Made by a program: the position numbers and the translations under genes. A stretch of DNA of 21,131 bases from an uncultured Collinsella sp. (lineage in GTDB: Bacteria > Actinomycetota > Coriobacteriia > Coriobacteriales > Coriobacteriaceae). The stretch's first letter is position 1. Each line of letters starts with the position of its first letter. Below are positions 15,131 to 21,131 of this stretch, in pieces. The DNA lies in NCBI GenBank assembly GCA_900754385.1, contig CAAECP010000229.1, positions 1 to 21,131 on the forward strand, written 5' to 3'. The notes under the pieces were generated by a model that searched no databases, was not told where the DNA came from, and saw only the letters and a program-made list of their open reading frames with translations.

Positions 15131-15964
15131 GTGAATATCAATGACTTCGATGTGCTCAATCGCATTAGCTCCATCATCAACAGCGAGTTTGGGTCAAACG
15201 ATGCCACCATCGCTCGATATCTCATCGCTCACATTAGGCGTTCGAGCGAAATCAATGTTGCCGCAATAACCCGCGATGCATTCGTGACCCGTTCCGCTGT
15301 TCGTCGTTTCTGCAATCGATTGGGCTACCAGTCTCTTAGCGATTTGAAAGAGTCATTTACTCAATCAGTCTTTCCAAGCGACTTAAGCCATCGAGAGGAG
15401 GAATTTGGCTACGAGGAGTACAGGGCAGAGCTCGACGTTCGCATGATCGAGATGTTCGCTGAGGTCGAAAGCGGCGTGTCCGATATCGCTATTAAGCACC
15501 TTGCCGACGAAATTGATGGCCATAAAAACGTTGAAATCTGGTGCACCAATAATGTGAGCGCCAATCTCGTACGATTTCAGCAGGAAATGTTTTATGCGGG
15601 CAAGATAGTTCGCATAGTTGCTGGGGCTAACATCGCGGAATTGAAAAACATGGGAGACGCTTCGCAGTCATTGATAATTCTCGTATCGGTCTCCGGGCTA
15701 TTTGTGTCACAGGCGCGTGAGTATCTTGAGTGCCGTTCGGGCAGGAAGATTCTAATTACTGCGTTTAGCAACGATGACAAATCGAGGTCTTTTGACCGTG
15801 TATATCGTCTTGGTAATGCAGGAAACGGAATTGACCGACTCGGCGTTTATTCGAAATACGCCATGACTTATTTCTTCGACTTGCTATCGTCGTGTTACTT
15901 GAGTCGCTACCCCTGCACCAAGGGGGAGCCGCTCTATGGGTCTACTTTGGCCTGGCCCGAGTAG
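15131..15964 (+). CDS. RpiR-family transcriptional regulator (HTH plus SIS domain)
   Basis: This protein has an N-terminal HTH_6 domain (IARYLIAHIRRSSEINVAAI, then DAFVTRSAVRRFCNRLGYQSLSDLKE) and a C-terminal SIS domain that in this family binds phosphosugars (VEIWCTNNVSANLVRFQQEM; SLIILVSVSGLFVSQARE). Such proteins sense a sugar phosphate and control sugar-use genes. Divergent placement next to the PTS and phospho-glycosidase suggests it regulates them. The start is uncertain: GTG 15131 has AAGAGGG 6 bases upstream and gives 277 residues, while in-frame ATG 15092 (290 residues) has no visible ribosome site. I chose the GTG. Codon use is visibly lower in GC than in the ribosomal genes next door, consistent with later acquisition. 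Confidence 0.88.
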   Translation: MNINDFDVLNRISSIINSEFGSNDATIARYLIAHIRRSSEINVAAITRDAFVTRSAVRRFCNRLGYQSLSDLKESFTQSVFPSDLSHREEEFGYEEYRAELDVRMIEMFAEVESGVSDIAIKHLADEIDGHKNVEIWCTNNVSANLVRFQQEMFYAGKIVRIVAGANIAELKNMGDASQSLIILVSVSGLFVSQAREYLECRSGRKILITAFSNDDKSRSFDRVYRLGNAGNGIDRLGVYSKYAMTYFFDLLSSCYLSRYPCTKGEPLYGSTLAWPE

Positions 15965-15979
15965 TTGCGGCTCTTTAGT

Positions 15980-16060
15980 TCTCCCGCCTGGAGAATGAGC
16001 GTGGATAATCTGCCGCTTTGGCCTTAGGGCCGCGCTAAAAGTGGGAGATTATCCACGCTC
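15980..16060. repeat. GAGCGTGGATAAT repeat, right side of the sugar cassette
   Basis: 15980-16009 is the direct-repeat partner of 11929-11958. Here GAGCGTGGATAATCT (15997-16011) also has a perfect 15-bp inverted copy at 16046-16060, giving a hairpin with a 34-base loop. It begins 16 bases after the rpiR-like stop, so it may also act as that gene's transcript end. Confidence 0.8.
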
Positions 16061-16275
16061 GATCGTGTCGTGGAAGCCCGATCGTGACCTATGTAATAGT
16101 GCGAGAGGGTCGTTATCGAAGGTCGATGCTGCAGATGTACTCCACCGTGACAAAGTGTTCCCTCGGGAAATGTTGCCAGCGCAGCCAAATCCACCGTCCT
16201 TCATATCCAAACTCAACAAAATCGCAGGTCAAAGGTATATAGATACGCCCGGCACCGTGTATCTAGAGGTTTTCG
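16061..16275. other. intergenic stretch without a supportable gene
   Basis: No supportable gene was found between the repeat and the tRNA promoter. The frame open across 16041-16361 starts inside the hairpin repeat, runs through the promoter at 16276 and has no family-like sequence. One small inverted repeat is visible (TAGATAC 16240-16246 with GTATCTA 16259-16265), and I cannot assign a role to it. Confidence 0.5.
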
Positions 16276-16305
16276 TTGACAGCCCCCAAGGTTGCATCGT
16301 ATTAT
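16276..16305 (+). promoter_or_regulatory. promoter of the tRNA-tuf operon
   Basis: A perfect TTGACA (16276-16281), an 18-base spacer and TATTAT (16300-16305) form a strong sigma-70-type promoter about 60 bases before tRNA-Tyr. Confidence 0.8.
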
Positions 16306-16367
16306 CTTTTTCGTTCGCGGGTGCGGCGGTCCAAAAGACCAAAGAACCTGCGGATACTTGAACGATT

Positions 16368-16449
16368 GGGAGTTTGCCCGAGTGGTTAATGGGGACGGGC
16401 TGTAAACCCGTTGGCTCTGCCTACATAGGTTCGAATCCTATAGCTCCCA
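16368..16449 (+). tRNA. tRNA-Tyr (anticodon GUA)
   Basis: A class II tRNA with a long variable arm. Acceptor GGGAGTT pairs with AGCTCCC (one G-U), the anticodon loop is CTGTAAA (GTA), and the T-arm is ATAGGTTCGAATCCTAT. The discriminator is A. CCA is not encoded (CCC follows). Confidence 0.95.
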
Positions 16450-16459
16450 CCCGTCAAGT

Positions 16460-16535
16460 GCCTGTATAGCTCAGTCGGTAGAGCACTTCGTTGGTAACGA
16501 AGAGGTCACCAGTTCAAGTCTGGTTGCAGGCTCCA
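16460..16535 (+). tRNA. tRNA-Thr (anticodon GGU)
   Basis: Acceptor GCCTGTA pairs with TGCAGGC (one mismatched or weak position at its base), the anticodon stem is CTTCG/CGAAG around TTGGTAA (GGT), the T-arm is CCAGTTCAAGTCTGG, and CCA is encoded. It lies 10 bases after tRNA-Tyr. It reads ACC and ACU codons, complementing the UGU species at 11545. Confidence 0.95.
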
Positions 16536-16538
16536 TCC

Positions 16539-16615
16539 GGCGGTGTAGCTCAGTTGGTTAGAGCACACGGTTCATACCCGTGGCGTCACTGGTTCGAATC
16601 CAGTCACCGCTACCA
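16539..16615 (+). tRNA. tRNA-Met (anticodon CAU)
   Basis: Acceptor GGCGGTG pairs with CACCGCT (G-U at the first pair), the anticodon stem is CACGG/CCGTG around TTCATAC (CAT), the T-arm is ACTGGTTCGAATCCAGT, and CCA is encoded. The anticodon stem lacks the three G-C pairs of initiator tRNA, so elongator Met is favoured. A lysidine-modified Ile tRNA cannot be excluded from sequence alone. Confidence 0.93.
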
Positions 16616-16626
16616 TAGGTAACACG

Positions 16627-16668
16627 GTGGCTTCTCAATAGTATGTTGAGAGGCCACTATGGTATAAA
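16627..16668 (+). promoter_or_regulatory. tuf leader hairpin and extended -10 element
   Basis: A 12-bp stem (GTGGCTTCTCAA with TTGAGAGGCCAC, one G-U) has a 7-base loop at 16627-16657, between tRNA-Met and tuf. It lacks a T run, so it is more likely an RNA processing or stability element than a terminator. TGGTATAAA directly after it (16660-16668) fits an extended -10 box, so tuf may have its own promoter besides read-through from the tRNA promoter. Confidence 0.45.
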
Positions 16669-16711
16669 GGCAAAGTCCCGTCCGGGGACGACCTGTTTAG
16701 AGGAGGGCTTT

Positions 16712-17902
16712 ATGGCCAAAGAGAAGTTTGAGCGCACTAAGCCGCATGTTAACATCGGCACCATTGGTCACGTCGACCACGGCAAGACCACGCTGACCGC
16801 CGCCATCACCAAGGTTCTCTCTGAGACCGAGGGCTGCAAGGCTGACTTCACTGCGTTCGAGAACATCGACAAGGCTCCCGAGGAGCGCGAGCGCGGCATT
16901 ACGATCTCCGTCTCCCATGTCGAGTACGAGACTGCTGCCCGTCACTACGCTCACGTTGACTGCCCGGGCCACGCTGACTACGTCAAGAACATGATCTCCG
17001 GTGCTGCTCAGATGGACGGCGCTATCCTGGTCATCGCCGCTACCGACGGCCCCATGGCTCAGACTCGCGAGCACATCCTGCTCGCCCGTCAGGTCGGCGT
17101 TCCCTACATCGTCGTCTTCCTGAACAAGTGCGACATGGTCGACGATGACGAGCTCATCGACCTCGTCGAGATGGAGACCCGTGAGCTCCTCTCCGAGTAC
17201 GATTTCCCCGGCGACGACATCCCCGTCATCCGCGGTTCCGCTCTGGGCGCTCTCGAGGGCGACGCCAAGTGGATGGACGCCATTCGCGAGCTCATGAAGG
17301 CCGTCGACGAGTACATCCCGACGCCTGCTCGTAACAACGACCTCCCGTTCCTGATGGCCGTTGAGGACGTTATGACCATCTCCGGCCGTGGTACCGTTGC
17401 TACCGGCCGTGTCGAGCGCGGTGAGCTCAAGCTCAACGAGCCCGTCGAGATCGTCGGCATCAAGGATACCCAGAACACCGTCGTTACCGGTATCGAGATG
17501 TTCCGTAAGTCCATGGACTTCTGCGAGGCCGGCGACAACGTCGGTCTGCTGCTCCGCGGCATCAAGCGCGAGGACATCGAGCGCGGCCAGGTTCTCTGCA
17601 AGCCCGGTTCGGTTACCCCGCACACCAAGTTCACCGGCGAGATCTACGTTCTGACCAAGGAGGAGGGCGGCCGTCACACCCCGTTCTTCGATGGTTATCG
17701 TCCTCAGTTCTACTTCCGTACCACCGACGTTACCGGTACGGTCAAGCTCCCCGAGGGCACCGAGATGGCTATGCCTGGTGACCACATCACCATCGAGGGC
17801 GACCTCATCCACCCGATCGCCATGGAGGAGGGCCTGCGCTTCGCTATCCGCGAGGGTGGCCACACCGTCGGTTCGGGCATCGTCTCCACGATCATTGAGT
17901 AA
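16712..17902 (+). CDS. tuf: elongation factor Tu
   Basis: The 396-residue GTPase delivers aminoacyl-tRNA to the ribosomal A site. G-domain motifs are GHVDHGKT (19-26), the effector region RGITI (61-65), DCPGH (83-87) and NKCD (138-141). Two beta-barrel domains follow, ending in the conserved [13 protein letters not shown] 16712 has AGGAGG 5 bases upstream; the frame is open further upstream but has no family match there. It is the last gene of a tRNA-Tyr, tRNA-Thr, tRNA-Met, tuf unit, much like the tRNA-tufB operon of enterobacteria. Codon use is highly biased, as expected for one of the most expressed genes. A strong terminator follows. Confidence 0.98.
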   Translation: MAKEKFERTKPHVNIGTIGHVDHGKTTLTAAITKVLSETEGCKADFTAFENIDKAPEERERGITISVSHVEYETAARHYAHVDCPGHADYVKNMISGAAQMDGAILVIAATDGPMAQTREHILLARQVGVPYIVVFLNKCDMVDDDELIDLVEMETRELLSEYDFPGDDIPVIRGSALGALEGDAKWMDAIRELMKAVDEYIPTPARNNDLPFLMAVEDVMTISGRGTVATGRVERGELKLNEPVEIVGIKDTQNTVVTGIEMFRKSMDFCEAGDNVGLLLRGIKREDIERGQVLCKPGSVTPHTKFTGEIYVLTKEEGGRHTPFFDGYRPQFYFRTTDVTGTVKLPEGTEMAMPGDHITIEGDLIHPIAMEEGLRFAIREGGHTVGSGIVSTIIE

Positions 17903-17928
17903 ATTAGCTCTTTGATATAGCTGACTTA

Positions 17929-17966
17929 GAGAACCCGGCACTTATAGGGGTGCCGGGTTCTTTTCT
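17929..17966 (+). terminator. intrinsic terminator of tuf
   Basis: GAACCCGGCA (17931-17940) pairs perfectly with TGCCGGGTTC (17951-17960), extended by outer and inner pairs and followed by TTTTCT. It ends the tRNA-tuf operon. Confidence 0.92.
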
Positions 17967-18106
17967 GCAATGGATATTGAGCCGTTGCTGGTGTCGAGAG
18001 GATCGATAATGGTCCTGGATGCACCGTCGATTAGATCTCGATGGCTTCATTGATGTGTTCCAAATATGAATGGATCCACCGAGAACCAATTGACTCGAGG
18101 TTTTCA

Positions 18107-18136
18107 TTGACAGCACTTACGTGGAGCTGATAAAGT
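18107..18136 (+). promoter_or_regulatory. promoter of the rpmG-secE-nusG unit
   Basis: A perfect TTGACA (18107-18112), an 18-base spacer and TAAAGT (18131-18136) lie about 45 bases before rpmG. The spacing equals that of the tRNA-tuf promoter. The 140 bases between the tuf terminator and this promoter hold no feature I can support. Confidence 0.7.
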
Positions 18137-18181
18137 AACAACTCGTGCCCGTACGGGGCGGAAATGAAAGGTTCAGGATAC

Positions 18182-18331
18182 ATGCGTACTCTAGTTACTC
18201 TTGCGTGCACTGAGTGCAAGCGCCGCAACTATACGACCACCAAGAACAAGTCGACCATGCCTGATCGTATGGAGATCAAGAAGTATTGCCCCTGGTGCCG
18301 TCACCACACGCTGCACAAAGAGACTCGCTAG
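18182..18331 (+). CDS. rpmG: 50S ribosomal protein L33 (bL33)
   Basis: This is a 49-residue protein of the large subunit. It begins [17 protein letters not shown] and has two zinc knuckles: Cys9-x2-Cys12 and Cys36-x2-Cys39 (YCPWCR). It is therefore the zinc-binding type of L33; non-zinc paralogues replace the cysteines. The length is normal. ATG 18182 is preceded by AAAGG about 10 bases upstream. tRNA-Trp follows after 13 bases, then secE and nusG. This order, rpmG then secE then nusG, is the conserved Gram-positive arrangement. Confidence 0.95.
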   Translation: MRTLVTLACTECKRRNYTTTKNKSTMPDRMEIKKYCPWCRHHTLHKETR

Positions 18332-18344
18332 TCTCTAGTCACAT

Positions 18345-18420
18345 ACGCCAGTAGTTCAATTGGTAGAGCATCGGTCTCCAAAACCGAGTGTTGAGGGTTC
18401 GAGTCCTTCCTGGCGTGCCA
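18345..18420 (+). tRNA. tRNA-Trp (anticodon CCA)
   Basis: Acceptor ACGCCAG pairs with CTGGCGT, the anticodon stem is TCGGT/ACCGA around CTCCAAA (CCA), the T-arm is GAGGGTTCGAGTCCTTC, and the 3' CCA is encoded. It lies between rpmG and secE, a location seen in many Gram-positive bacteria. Confidence 0.96.
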
Positions 18421-18429
18421 GTCATTATT

Positions 18430-18460
18430 CCGTAAGCTCCCACTTGGGGGCTTACGGTTT
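18430..18460 (+). terminator. attenuator-like hairpin between tRNA-Trp and secE
   Basis: CCGTAAGCTCC pairs with GGGGCTTACGG around a short loop, followed only by TTTACT. The weak T run suggests partial termination, or a processing stem for the tRNA 3' end, with read-through into secE. Confidence 0.55.
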
Positions 18461-18496
18461 ACTCATGTATAAGCGCATTGCGCGGAGGTAACCCAA

Positions 18497-18835
18497 ATGG
18501 CCAACAAGAAGAACAAGAAGAAGGCTCAGCAGCCGGCACCTGCCAACAGCGCTGCCGCCAACTCCAAGGTTGAGGCCAAGAAGGCCGTTGCCAAGAAGAA
18601 CGAGAAGGCTGCGAAGTCCAAGAAGAACGAGAAGCCTGGTTTCTTCGCCCGCACCAAGAAGTATTTCGCTTCGGTCAAGTCCGAGATGAAGCGTGTCACG
18701 TGGCCCGATAAGAAGGAGCTCGTGAACTACTCGGTCGTCGTTTGCGCTTCTCTGATCGTCGTCGGCGTCGTCATCGCTCTGCTCGATGCTGGCTTTGGCG
18801 AGGCTCTTGCTCTGTTCTCTGGATTGAGGGGCTAA
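18497..18835 (+). CDS. secE: preprotein translocase subunit SecE
   Basis: This 112-residue protein is part of the SecYEG channel. The conserved amphipathic helix and hinge SVKSEMKRVTWPDKKELVNY precede a single membrane helix (about residues 78-97), the minimal Gram-positive form. The first 55 residues are an unusually long cytoplasmic tail built from Lys, Ala and Asn-rich runs (KKNKKKAQQ, KKAVAKKNEKAAK). ATG 18497 has GGAGGT upstream. nusG starts 3 bases after its stop. Confidence 0.95.
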   Translation: MANKKNKKKAQQPAPANSAAANSKVEAKKAVAKKNEKAAKSKKNEKPGFFARTKKYFASVKSEMKRVTWPDKKELVNYSVVVCASLIVVGVVIALLDAGFGEALALFSGLRG

Positions 18836-18838
18836 ACC

Positions 18839-19375
18839 ATGTCTAAGCGTTGGTACGTCGTTCACACTTACTCTGGATACGAGAACCGCGTTAAGTCCGA
18901 TCTCGAGCATCGCATCGAGACTATGGGCATGCAGGACCGTATCTTTGATATCGAGATTCCTATGGAGCGCGTCACCGAGATTAAAGAGGGTGGCAAGCGT
19001 GAGACCAAGGATTTCAAGATCTTCCCGGGTTATGTCCTGGTCCGCATGGAGATGGATGACGATGCTTGGACGTGTGTTCGTAACACGCCCGGCGTCACCG
19101 GTTTCCTAGGCGGCAACGGCAAGCCCGCTCCGCTTTCCCGCGACGAGTACAACAAGATGACTCGTCGTCCCGGTAAGGGCGATTCGCCCAAGCGCACCTC
19201 GGTTGATATTGAGGTCGGTACGTCCGTCCGCGTCACCGATGGCCCGCTTACCGACTTTGATGGCAAGGTCTCCGAGGTTAACACCGAGGCTGGCAAGCTC
19301 AAGGTCACGCTGATGATCTTTGGCCGCGAGACGCCGGTCGAGCTCGACTTTAACCAGGTCGCTGTCATCGCTTAA
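18839..19375 (+). CDS. nusG: transcription termination/antitermination protein NusG
   Basis: The 178-residue protein contacts RNA polymerase through its N-terminal NGN domain (from [20 protein letters not shown]) and couples it to the ribosome or Rho through the C-terminal KOW domain ([17 protein letters not shown]). It has the short two-domain form; there is no large insertion or long N-terminal tail, which many actinobacterial NusG proteins carry. GAGGGG overlapping the end of secE provides the ribosome site. The stop is followed by 120 bases before rplK with no clear terminator. Confidence 0.96.
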   Translation: MSKRWYVVHTYSGYENRVKSDLEHRIETMGMQDRIFDIEIPMERVTEIKEGGKRETKDFKIFPGYVLVRMEMDDDAWTCVRNTPGVTGFLGGNGKPAPLSRDEYNKMTRRPGKGDSPKRTSVDIEVGTSVRVTDGPLTDFDGKVSEVNTEAGKLKVTLMIFGRETPVELDFNQVAVIA

Positions 19376-19495
19376 GTTTTCGTCCGTTCGCGCGAGCGTG
19401 CTTCTTCTGTGACTGCTCATCTCAGGAGTGCTTCTAACACGTGCGTGCTTACGATATAGCAAGTACTTCACACTCGTGATTCGAAAGGAATGACC

Positions 19496-19924
19496 ATGGC
19501 TGAGAAGAAGGTTGCCAACGTCATTAAGCTCCAGATTCCTGCTGGTGCAGCTAACCCCGCTCCTCCCGTCGGCCCCGCCCTGGGCGCTGCTGGCGTGAAC
19601 ATCATGCAGTTCTGCCAGGCCTTTAACGCCGAGACGCAGGACAAGAAGGGCGACATCATCCCCGTTGAGATCTCTGTCTACGAGGATAAGTCCTTCTCCT
19701 TCATCACCAAGACCCCGCCGGCGGCTCACCTCATCAAGAAGGAGCTGAACCTCAAGTCTGGTTCCGCTAAGCCCCAGGCCGACAAGGTTGGTCAGCTCTC
19801 CCAGGAGCAGCTCACCAAGATCGCCGAGATCAAGATGCCGGACCTCAATGCCAACGACATTGATGCCGCCAAGAAGATCATCGCCGGTACCGCCCGTTCC
19901 ATGGGCGTCACCATCGCTGAGTAG
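19496..19924 (+). CDS. rplK: 50S ribosomal protein L11 (uL11)
   Basis: The 142-residue protein forms the GTPase-associated centre with 23S rRNA and binds thiostrepton. The Pro-rich N-terminal domain ([26 protein letters not shown]) and the C-terminal RNA-binding domain ending in [10 protein letters not shown] are typical, and the length is exact. Two ATGs are possible, 19490 and 19496; AAAGGA at 19483-19488 has proper spacing only for the second. Confidence 0.97.
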   Translation: MAEKKVANVIKLQIPAGAANPAPPVGPALGAAGVNIMQFCQAFNAETQDKKGDIIPVEISVYEDKSFSFITKTPPAAHLIKKELNLKSGSAKPQADKVGQLSQEQLTKIAEIKMPDLNANDIDAAKKIIAGTARSMGVTIAE

Positions 19925-19942
19925 CGATTTCTTATGGTAACG

Positions 19943-20028
19943 ACGGGTGCTCCGAGCGGGGCGCCCGTTAAATGTGTGCAATAGGGCACACGATACGATG
20001 TGGGAGGGCTCACGCCCGTTTAACCACA
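19943..20028 (+). promoter_or_regulatory. rplK-rplA intergenic hairpins with candidate L1 binding site
   Basis: A first stem (ACGGGTGCTCC with GGGGCGCCCGT, 19943-19968) follows the rplK stop. A second structure at 19999-20028 has an outer stem TGTGG/CCACA, an asymmetric internal loop (GA opposite GTTTAA) and an inner stem GGGC/GCCC. That layout resembles the L1-binding site of 23S rRNA and of L1-regulated mRNAs (GGUGG-GAG opposite GUGAAAUA-CCACC). Its 3' edge runs into the AGGAGG of rplA, so L1 binding could block its own translation. Confidence 0.5.
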
Positions 20029-20041
20029 GGAGGTAATGCAC

Positions 20042-20749
20042 ATGGCTAAGCATGGTAAGAGCTATAACGCCGCTGCCGAGAAGATCGACCGCGCCACGCT
20101 CTACACCCCCCTTCAGGCTGCCAAGCTCATCAAGGAGCTCGACACCGCCAAGTTCGACGAGACCGTCGAGGCCCACTTCCGTCTGGGCATCGATACTCGT
20201 AAGGCTGACCAGAACATCCGTGGTTCCATCTCCCTGCCCCACGGCACCGGCAAGACCGTTCGTGTTGCCGTCTTCGCCGAGGGCGAGAAGGCCCGCGAGG
20301 CTGAGGCTGCCGGCGCCGACATCATCGGTTCCGACGAGCTCGTCGCCCAGATCCAGAAGGGCGAGATCAACTTCGACGCCGCTATCGCTACGCCGAACAT
20401 GATGGCCAAGGTTGGCCGCATCGGTAAGATCCTTGGTCCCCGTGGCCTCATGCCGAACCCCAAGCTCGGCACCGTGACCATGGACGTCGCCAAGATTGTC
20501 TCCGAGCTCAAGGCCGGCCGCGTTGAGTACCGCGCCGACCGCTACGGCATCTGCCACGTGCCCCTGGGCAAGAAGTCCTTCTCCGAGCAGCAGCTCGTCG
20601 AGAACTACGCTGCCCTGTACACCGAGATCCTGCGCGTCAAGCCCTCTTCTGCTAAGGGCAAGTACGTCAAGTCCATCTCCGTGTCTTCCACCATGGGCCC
20701 TGGCGTCAAGGTCGATCCCGCTGTCCAGCGTGACTTCCTGGCTGAGTAA
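20042..20749 (+). CDS. rplA: 50S ribosomal protein L1 (uL1)
   Basis: The 235-residue protein builds the L1 stalk that helps release deacylated tRNA, and in many bacteria represses its own mRNA. The family signature is clear: [50 protein letters not shown] and VGTVTMDV-like [14 protein letters not shown] 20042 is 8 bases from AGGAGG; ATG 20036 would be only 2 bases away. rplJ-rplL do not follow; a terminator and repeats do, with a convergent gene beyond. Confidence 0.97.
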   Translation: MAKHGKSYNAAAEKIDRATLYTPLQAAKLIKELDTAKFDETVEAHFRLGIDTRKADQNIRGSISLPHGTGKTVRVAVFAEGEKAREAEAAGADIIGSDELVAQIQKGEINFDAAIATPNMMAKVGRIGKILGPRGLMPNPKLGTVTMDVAKIVSELKAGRVEYRADRYGICHVPLGKKSFSEQQLVENYAALYTEILRVKPSSAKGKYVKSISVSSTMGPGVKVDPAVQRDFLAE

Positions 20750-20784
20750 CTGCTAGTTACTGCCTGAGCAAAGCAAGCATTGCT

Positions 20785-20830
20785 AAAGAAACCCGGTTCC
20801 GCCTCGTGTGGGACCGGGTTTCTTGCTATC
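20785..20830 (+). terminator. terminator after rplA
   Basis: AAGAAACCCGGTTCC (20786-20800) pairs with GGGACCGGGTTTCTT (20810-20824), one mismatch or wobble, with a 9-base loop and a short T-rich tail within the stem end. It ends the rplK-rplA unit. Confidence 0.8.
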
Positions 20831-20834
20831 TCGG

Positions 20835-20881
20835 GCCAAAACCACCACAAAGGGGACAGGCACCTTTGTGGTGGTTTTGGC
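20835..20881. repeat. 19-bp perfect inverted repeat around GGACAGGCA
   Basis: GCCAAAACCACCACAAAGG (20835-20853) is followed by the 9-base loop GGACAGGCA and the exact complement of the first arm (20863-20881). It lies after the rplA terminator. The GGGGACAGGCACC centre looks like a REP-type intergenic repeat; this is recognition by eye, not a search. Confidence 0.75.
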
Positions 20882-20913
20882 ACTTTGGCGTCAATGTTAT
20901 GGCATCGCAGCGA

Positions 20914-21013
20914 GCCGGTTCCAAGTGCCCCAGGTCGCCCCGAAAGAGGAGCGACGCGTACTTTGGTACGCGAGCGACGGCTTGAGGGGCGAGATGGGGT
21001 GCTTGGGGCCGGC
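20914..21013. repeat. 100-bp long-hairpin intergenic repeat, copy 2
   Basis: Arms of 28 bp (20914-20941 and 20986-21013) enclose the core GAAAGAGGAGCGACGCGTAC, a short loop and GTACGCGAGCGACGG. Aligned without gaps to the reverse complement of 8172-8271, the core is identical apart from the loop and one base, and the outer blocks CCAAGTGCCC and GGGTGCTTGG are shared. It may act as the terminator of the minus-strand gene that ends at 21037. Confidence 0.85.
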
Positions 21014-21036
21014 GCAGCGTCAAGCCTTAAAGGTGG

Positions 21037-21131
21037 TTACCAGGGGGTTCTGGCTGTTGAGGACTCGATGGCATCGTGGCGTTTGAGCTCGCGGCGCATG
21101 GTTTGCGAATTGAGCCAGGCTGCCTGCCAGC
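21037..21131 (-). CDS. 3' end of an unidentified gene (partial)
   Basis: A minus-strand frame enters from the right edge and ends at a TAA at 21039-21037. The 30 visible residues end in LNSQTMRRELKRHDAIESS and then TARTPW; the charged helical composition looks like a real protein tail. I do not recognise the family. Too little is visible to be sure that it is coding. Confidence 0.35.
   Translation of the reverse strand, partial: WQAAWLNSQTMRRELKRHDAIESSTARTPW

Noticed and set aside
16041..16361. 106-residue plus-strand open frame before the tRNA cluster
   Set aside because: It starts inside the hairpin repeat, lacks a ribosome site and runs through the tRNA promoter.
16697..17941. 414-residue minus-strand open frame over tuf
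   Set aside because: Antisense shadow of EF-Tu, dominated by Leu, Val, Asp and Gly, with no domain-like sequence.
19106..20557. 483-residue minus-strand open frame over nusG, rplK and rplA
   Set aside because: Shadow of three ribosomal and transcription genes, and it crosses their spacers.

Overview
The window looks like chromosome from a high-GC Gram-positive gut actinobacterium of the class Coriobacteriia, most likely Collinsella or a close relative. This is inferred from protein style, strong GC bias in the third codon position and gene order; it was not searched. It combines a conserved housekeeping backbone with accessory modules and an unusual density of palindromic intergenic elements.

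Layout. (1) 3-1460: pepD, an M20-type dipeptidase, followed by an intrinsic terminator. (2) 1589-4260, all on the minus strand: mntP, a manganese exporter behind a yybP-ykoY-type Mn riboswitch with its own terminator, then a hipB-hipA toxin-antitoxin pair whose promoter region holds three operator-like sites at an exact 27-bp period. (3) 4415-9952: disA-ispD-ispF-cysS, then a 100-bp hairpin repeat and a terminator, then rlmB and a NYN-domain (YacP/Rae1-like) ribonuclease gene. (4) 9980-11320, minus strand: a single-gene fusion of a helix-turn-helix domain to a HipA-like kinase, preceded by a long inverted repeat. (5) 11545-16367: a tRNA-Thr(UGU) gene, paired 45-bp inverted-repeat elements, then a beta-glucoside-type cassette: a GH1 phospho-glycosidase and a PTS EIIBC on the minus strand, with a divergent RpiR-type regulator. 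A 30-bp direct repeat (27 of 30 identical) lies on either side of the cassette. (6) 16368-20749: tRNA-Tyr, tRNA-Thr(GGU), tRNA-Met, tuf, rpmG, tRNA-Trp, secE, nusG, rplK, rplA, which is the translation and transcription core. A candidate L1-protein binding hairpin overlaps the rplA ribosome binding site. (7) 20750-21131: a terminator, a 19-bp perfect inverted repeat, a second copy of the 100-bp hairpin repeat in opposite orientation, and the 3' end of an unidentified minus-strand gene.

How the parts fit. From memory, the Bacillus order is disA, ispD, ispF, cysS, mrnC, rlmB, yacP, sigH, rpmG, secE, nusG, rplK, rplA. The window keeps this order but lacks mrnC, where the 100-bp hairpin sits, and sigH, where roughly 6.4 kb holding the HipA-like kinase, the sugar cassette and tRNA genes sits. 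The accessory genes therefore appear to have collected at one break in an ancient gene neighbourhood.

Strongest leads for undescribed biology: the 100-bp hairpin family with compensatory arm changes; the self-contained HTH-HipA kinase with its operator pair; the direct repeats around the sugar cassette; and the 45-bp paired elements.
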